Below, piece after piece: positions 63,248 through 64,000 of a DNA stretch of 64,000 nucleotides (positions are counted from its first letter, which is position 1; each line of letters starts with the position of its first letter). The notes beneath the pieces were generated by a model. It ran no database searches. It saw nothing but the letters and a program-made list of their open reading frames with translations, and was not told the origin of the DNA. The DNA is from Flavisphingomonas formosensis (GTDB lineage Bacteria; Pseudomonadota; Alphaproteobacteria; Sphingomonadales; Sphingomonadaceae), in contig NZ_WRPK01000017.1 of the NCBI RefSeq assembly GCF_009755815.1, positions 1-64,000 of the forward strand, given 5' to 3'. The position numbers and the translations under genes were made by a program.

Positions 63248-64000
63248 ATGGATCTGCTAGCCCTTGCCGATTTCAACCTAGTGGCCCGGCACGGGGGGTT
63301 CGGAAAAGCTGCGCGCGCCGCGGGGCGACCCAAGGCCACCTTGTCCCGGCGCGTTGCCGAACTGGAGGCGAGCCTCGACCTGCGCCTGTTCGAACGCGGT
63401 GCGCGGGATCTCAAGCTGACCGAAGAAGGACGGGCGCTCTTCGAGCGCGCCGGCCGGCTACTCAGCGAGCTGGAGGAGACTGCAGCCGCAATTGCCTCGG
63501 GCGGCGAGCGGCCGCGCGGTCGGCTGCGGATCAGCGCGCCGCTTCTGTTCTGTCAGACCGCGATGGGCAAGCTCGCCTCCGACTTCGCGCGGCGCTTTCC
63601 AGACGTCCGGCTCGAAGTGACGACCGAGGATCGCGCGGTCGACATGATCGAGGAAGGGTTCGACCTCGTGATCCGCGTGAACCCCGACCCCGACGAGAGC
63701 CTGGTCGGCCGGGCGTTCCTGCGCGACCGGCTGGTGGTGGTCGCGCCGGCTGGACAGGCGCCGCCGATCGGGGGCGCAGCCGCGCCAGCAGTCGTGCGCA
63801 CGCCGGGCGACACCGTAGCGTGGCGGGTGAAGTCATCCTCGGGCCCCGCGACCATCGCCATCGAGCCGGTGCTGAGCCTGTCCTCGCTCATCATGATCCG
63901 CGATGCGGTGCGCAGCGGCGTCGGTGCCGCGCGCTTGCCGATTTCGCTGGTCAGCCATGATCTCGCCAACGGTACGCTCACCCACTGGGGCGACGCGGAT
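63248..64000 (+). CDS. LysR-family regulator, C-terminus beyond the window
   Basis: The first 251 residues of a LysR protein. The winged-HTH covers about residues 5-60 (FNLVARHGGFGKAARAAGRP then KATLSRRVAELEASLDLRLF); the effector domain has GRLRISAPLLFCQTAMGKLA and AVDMIEEGFDLVIRVNPDPD. In closely related families the length is about 290-300, so 40-50 residues are missing at the window edge. It faces away from the DUF1857 gene, the likely target. It overlaps an open frame in a different phase that is only a shadow. Confidence 0.9.
   Translation, partial: MDLLALADFNLVARHGGFGKAARAAGRPKATLSRRVAELEASLDLRLFERGARDLKLTEEGRALFERAGRLLSELEETAAAIASGGERPRGRLRISAPLLFCQTAMGKLASDFARRFPDVRLEVTTEDRAVDMIEEGFDLVIRVNPDPDESLVGRAFLRDRLVVVAPAGQAPPIGGAAAPAVVRTPGDTVAWRVKSSSGPATIAIEPVLSLSSLIMIRDAVRSGVGAARLPISLVSHDLANGTLTHWGDAD

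Noticed and set aside
63148-63960. 270-codon frame in another phase over the last LysR gene
   Set aside because: Its translation is arginine-rich low-complexity sequence, while the LysR frame from 63248 has HTH and effector-domain motifs.
1-64000. tRNA, rRNA, CRISPR or prophage genes
   Set aside because: Scanning by eye for T-arm-like GTTCGA stretches in cloverleaf context, regularly spaced repeats and phage structural or integrase genes gave nothing convincing.

Overview
The window is a GC-rich stretch of an alphaproteobacterial chromosome, most likely a Sphingomonas-type organism (order Sphingomonadales). This is inferred from protein style, from two GGAAC-N17-GTT (EcfG-type general stress) promoters, and from several small proteins of a kind I associate with sphingomonads. 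Genes are closely packed and often overlap by ATGA or TGATG. I see no tRNA, rRNA, CRISPR array or prophage. The only clear mobile DNA is the 3' end of an IS630-type transposase gene at the left edge.

Layout. 0.6-4.2 kb: an OmpR-type two-component pair facing a HAD hydrolase/PAP2 phosphatase pair, with a perfect 22-bp inverted repeat between them. 4.9-7.6 kb: acnB. 7.9-11.2 kb: a 2OG-Fe(II) oxygenase and membrane PQQ glucose dehydrogenase. 11.6-15.6 kb: stress-flavoured genes (hemerythrin, PRC-barrel, SRPBCC, zinc alcohol dehydrogenase, SDR). 15.6-26.4 kb: a nine-gene, leftward chemosensory operon (soluble two-tip MCP, triple CheW, CheB, CheR, CheA, a STAS-like protein, CheY, CheC, hybrid PAS kinase) with no flagellar or pilus genes nearby. 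26.8-28.8 kb: small hydrophilic proteins and an SDR. 29.4-37.5 kb: an FdhF/YdeP oxidoreductase facing an alternative cytochrome c oxidase operon of the coxMNOP type with a CtaG assembly factor and two extra cytochromes c. 37.6-45.3 kb: a glycine-zipper protein, DUF72, a ClpP-like protease, a hybrid kinase, a large six-hairpin-like orphan and a truncated exonuclease-BRCT remnant. 45.6-49.2 kb: a KaiC-like ATPase overlapping a hybrid histidine kinase. 49.4-54.0 kb: TetR/SDR, then large catalase and ATP-dependent DNA ligase as an overlapping pair. 54.3-64.0 kb: an atypical LuxR-type response regulator, then compact regulator-enzyme modules (LysR/SDR, MarR/epimerase, LysR/quinone reductase, LysR/DUF1857) and a PoxB-type pyruvate oxidase.

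Together the genes suggest a region devoted to sensing, redox balance and stress survival: four histidine kinases, a complete accessory chemosensory array, a KaiC/kinase pair, respiratory branches fed by glucose, pyruvate and cytochrome c, and peroxide/DNA-damage functions. The strongest candidates for something unusual are the chemosensory operon with its double-tip receptor and triple CheW, and the oxidase subunit I, which keeps all metal ligands but has lost the signature residues of both proton-uptake channels.
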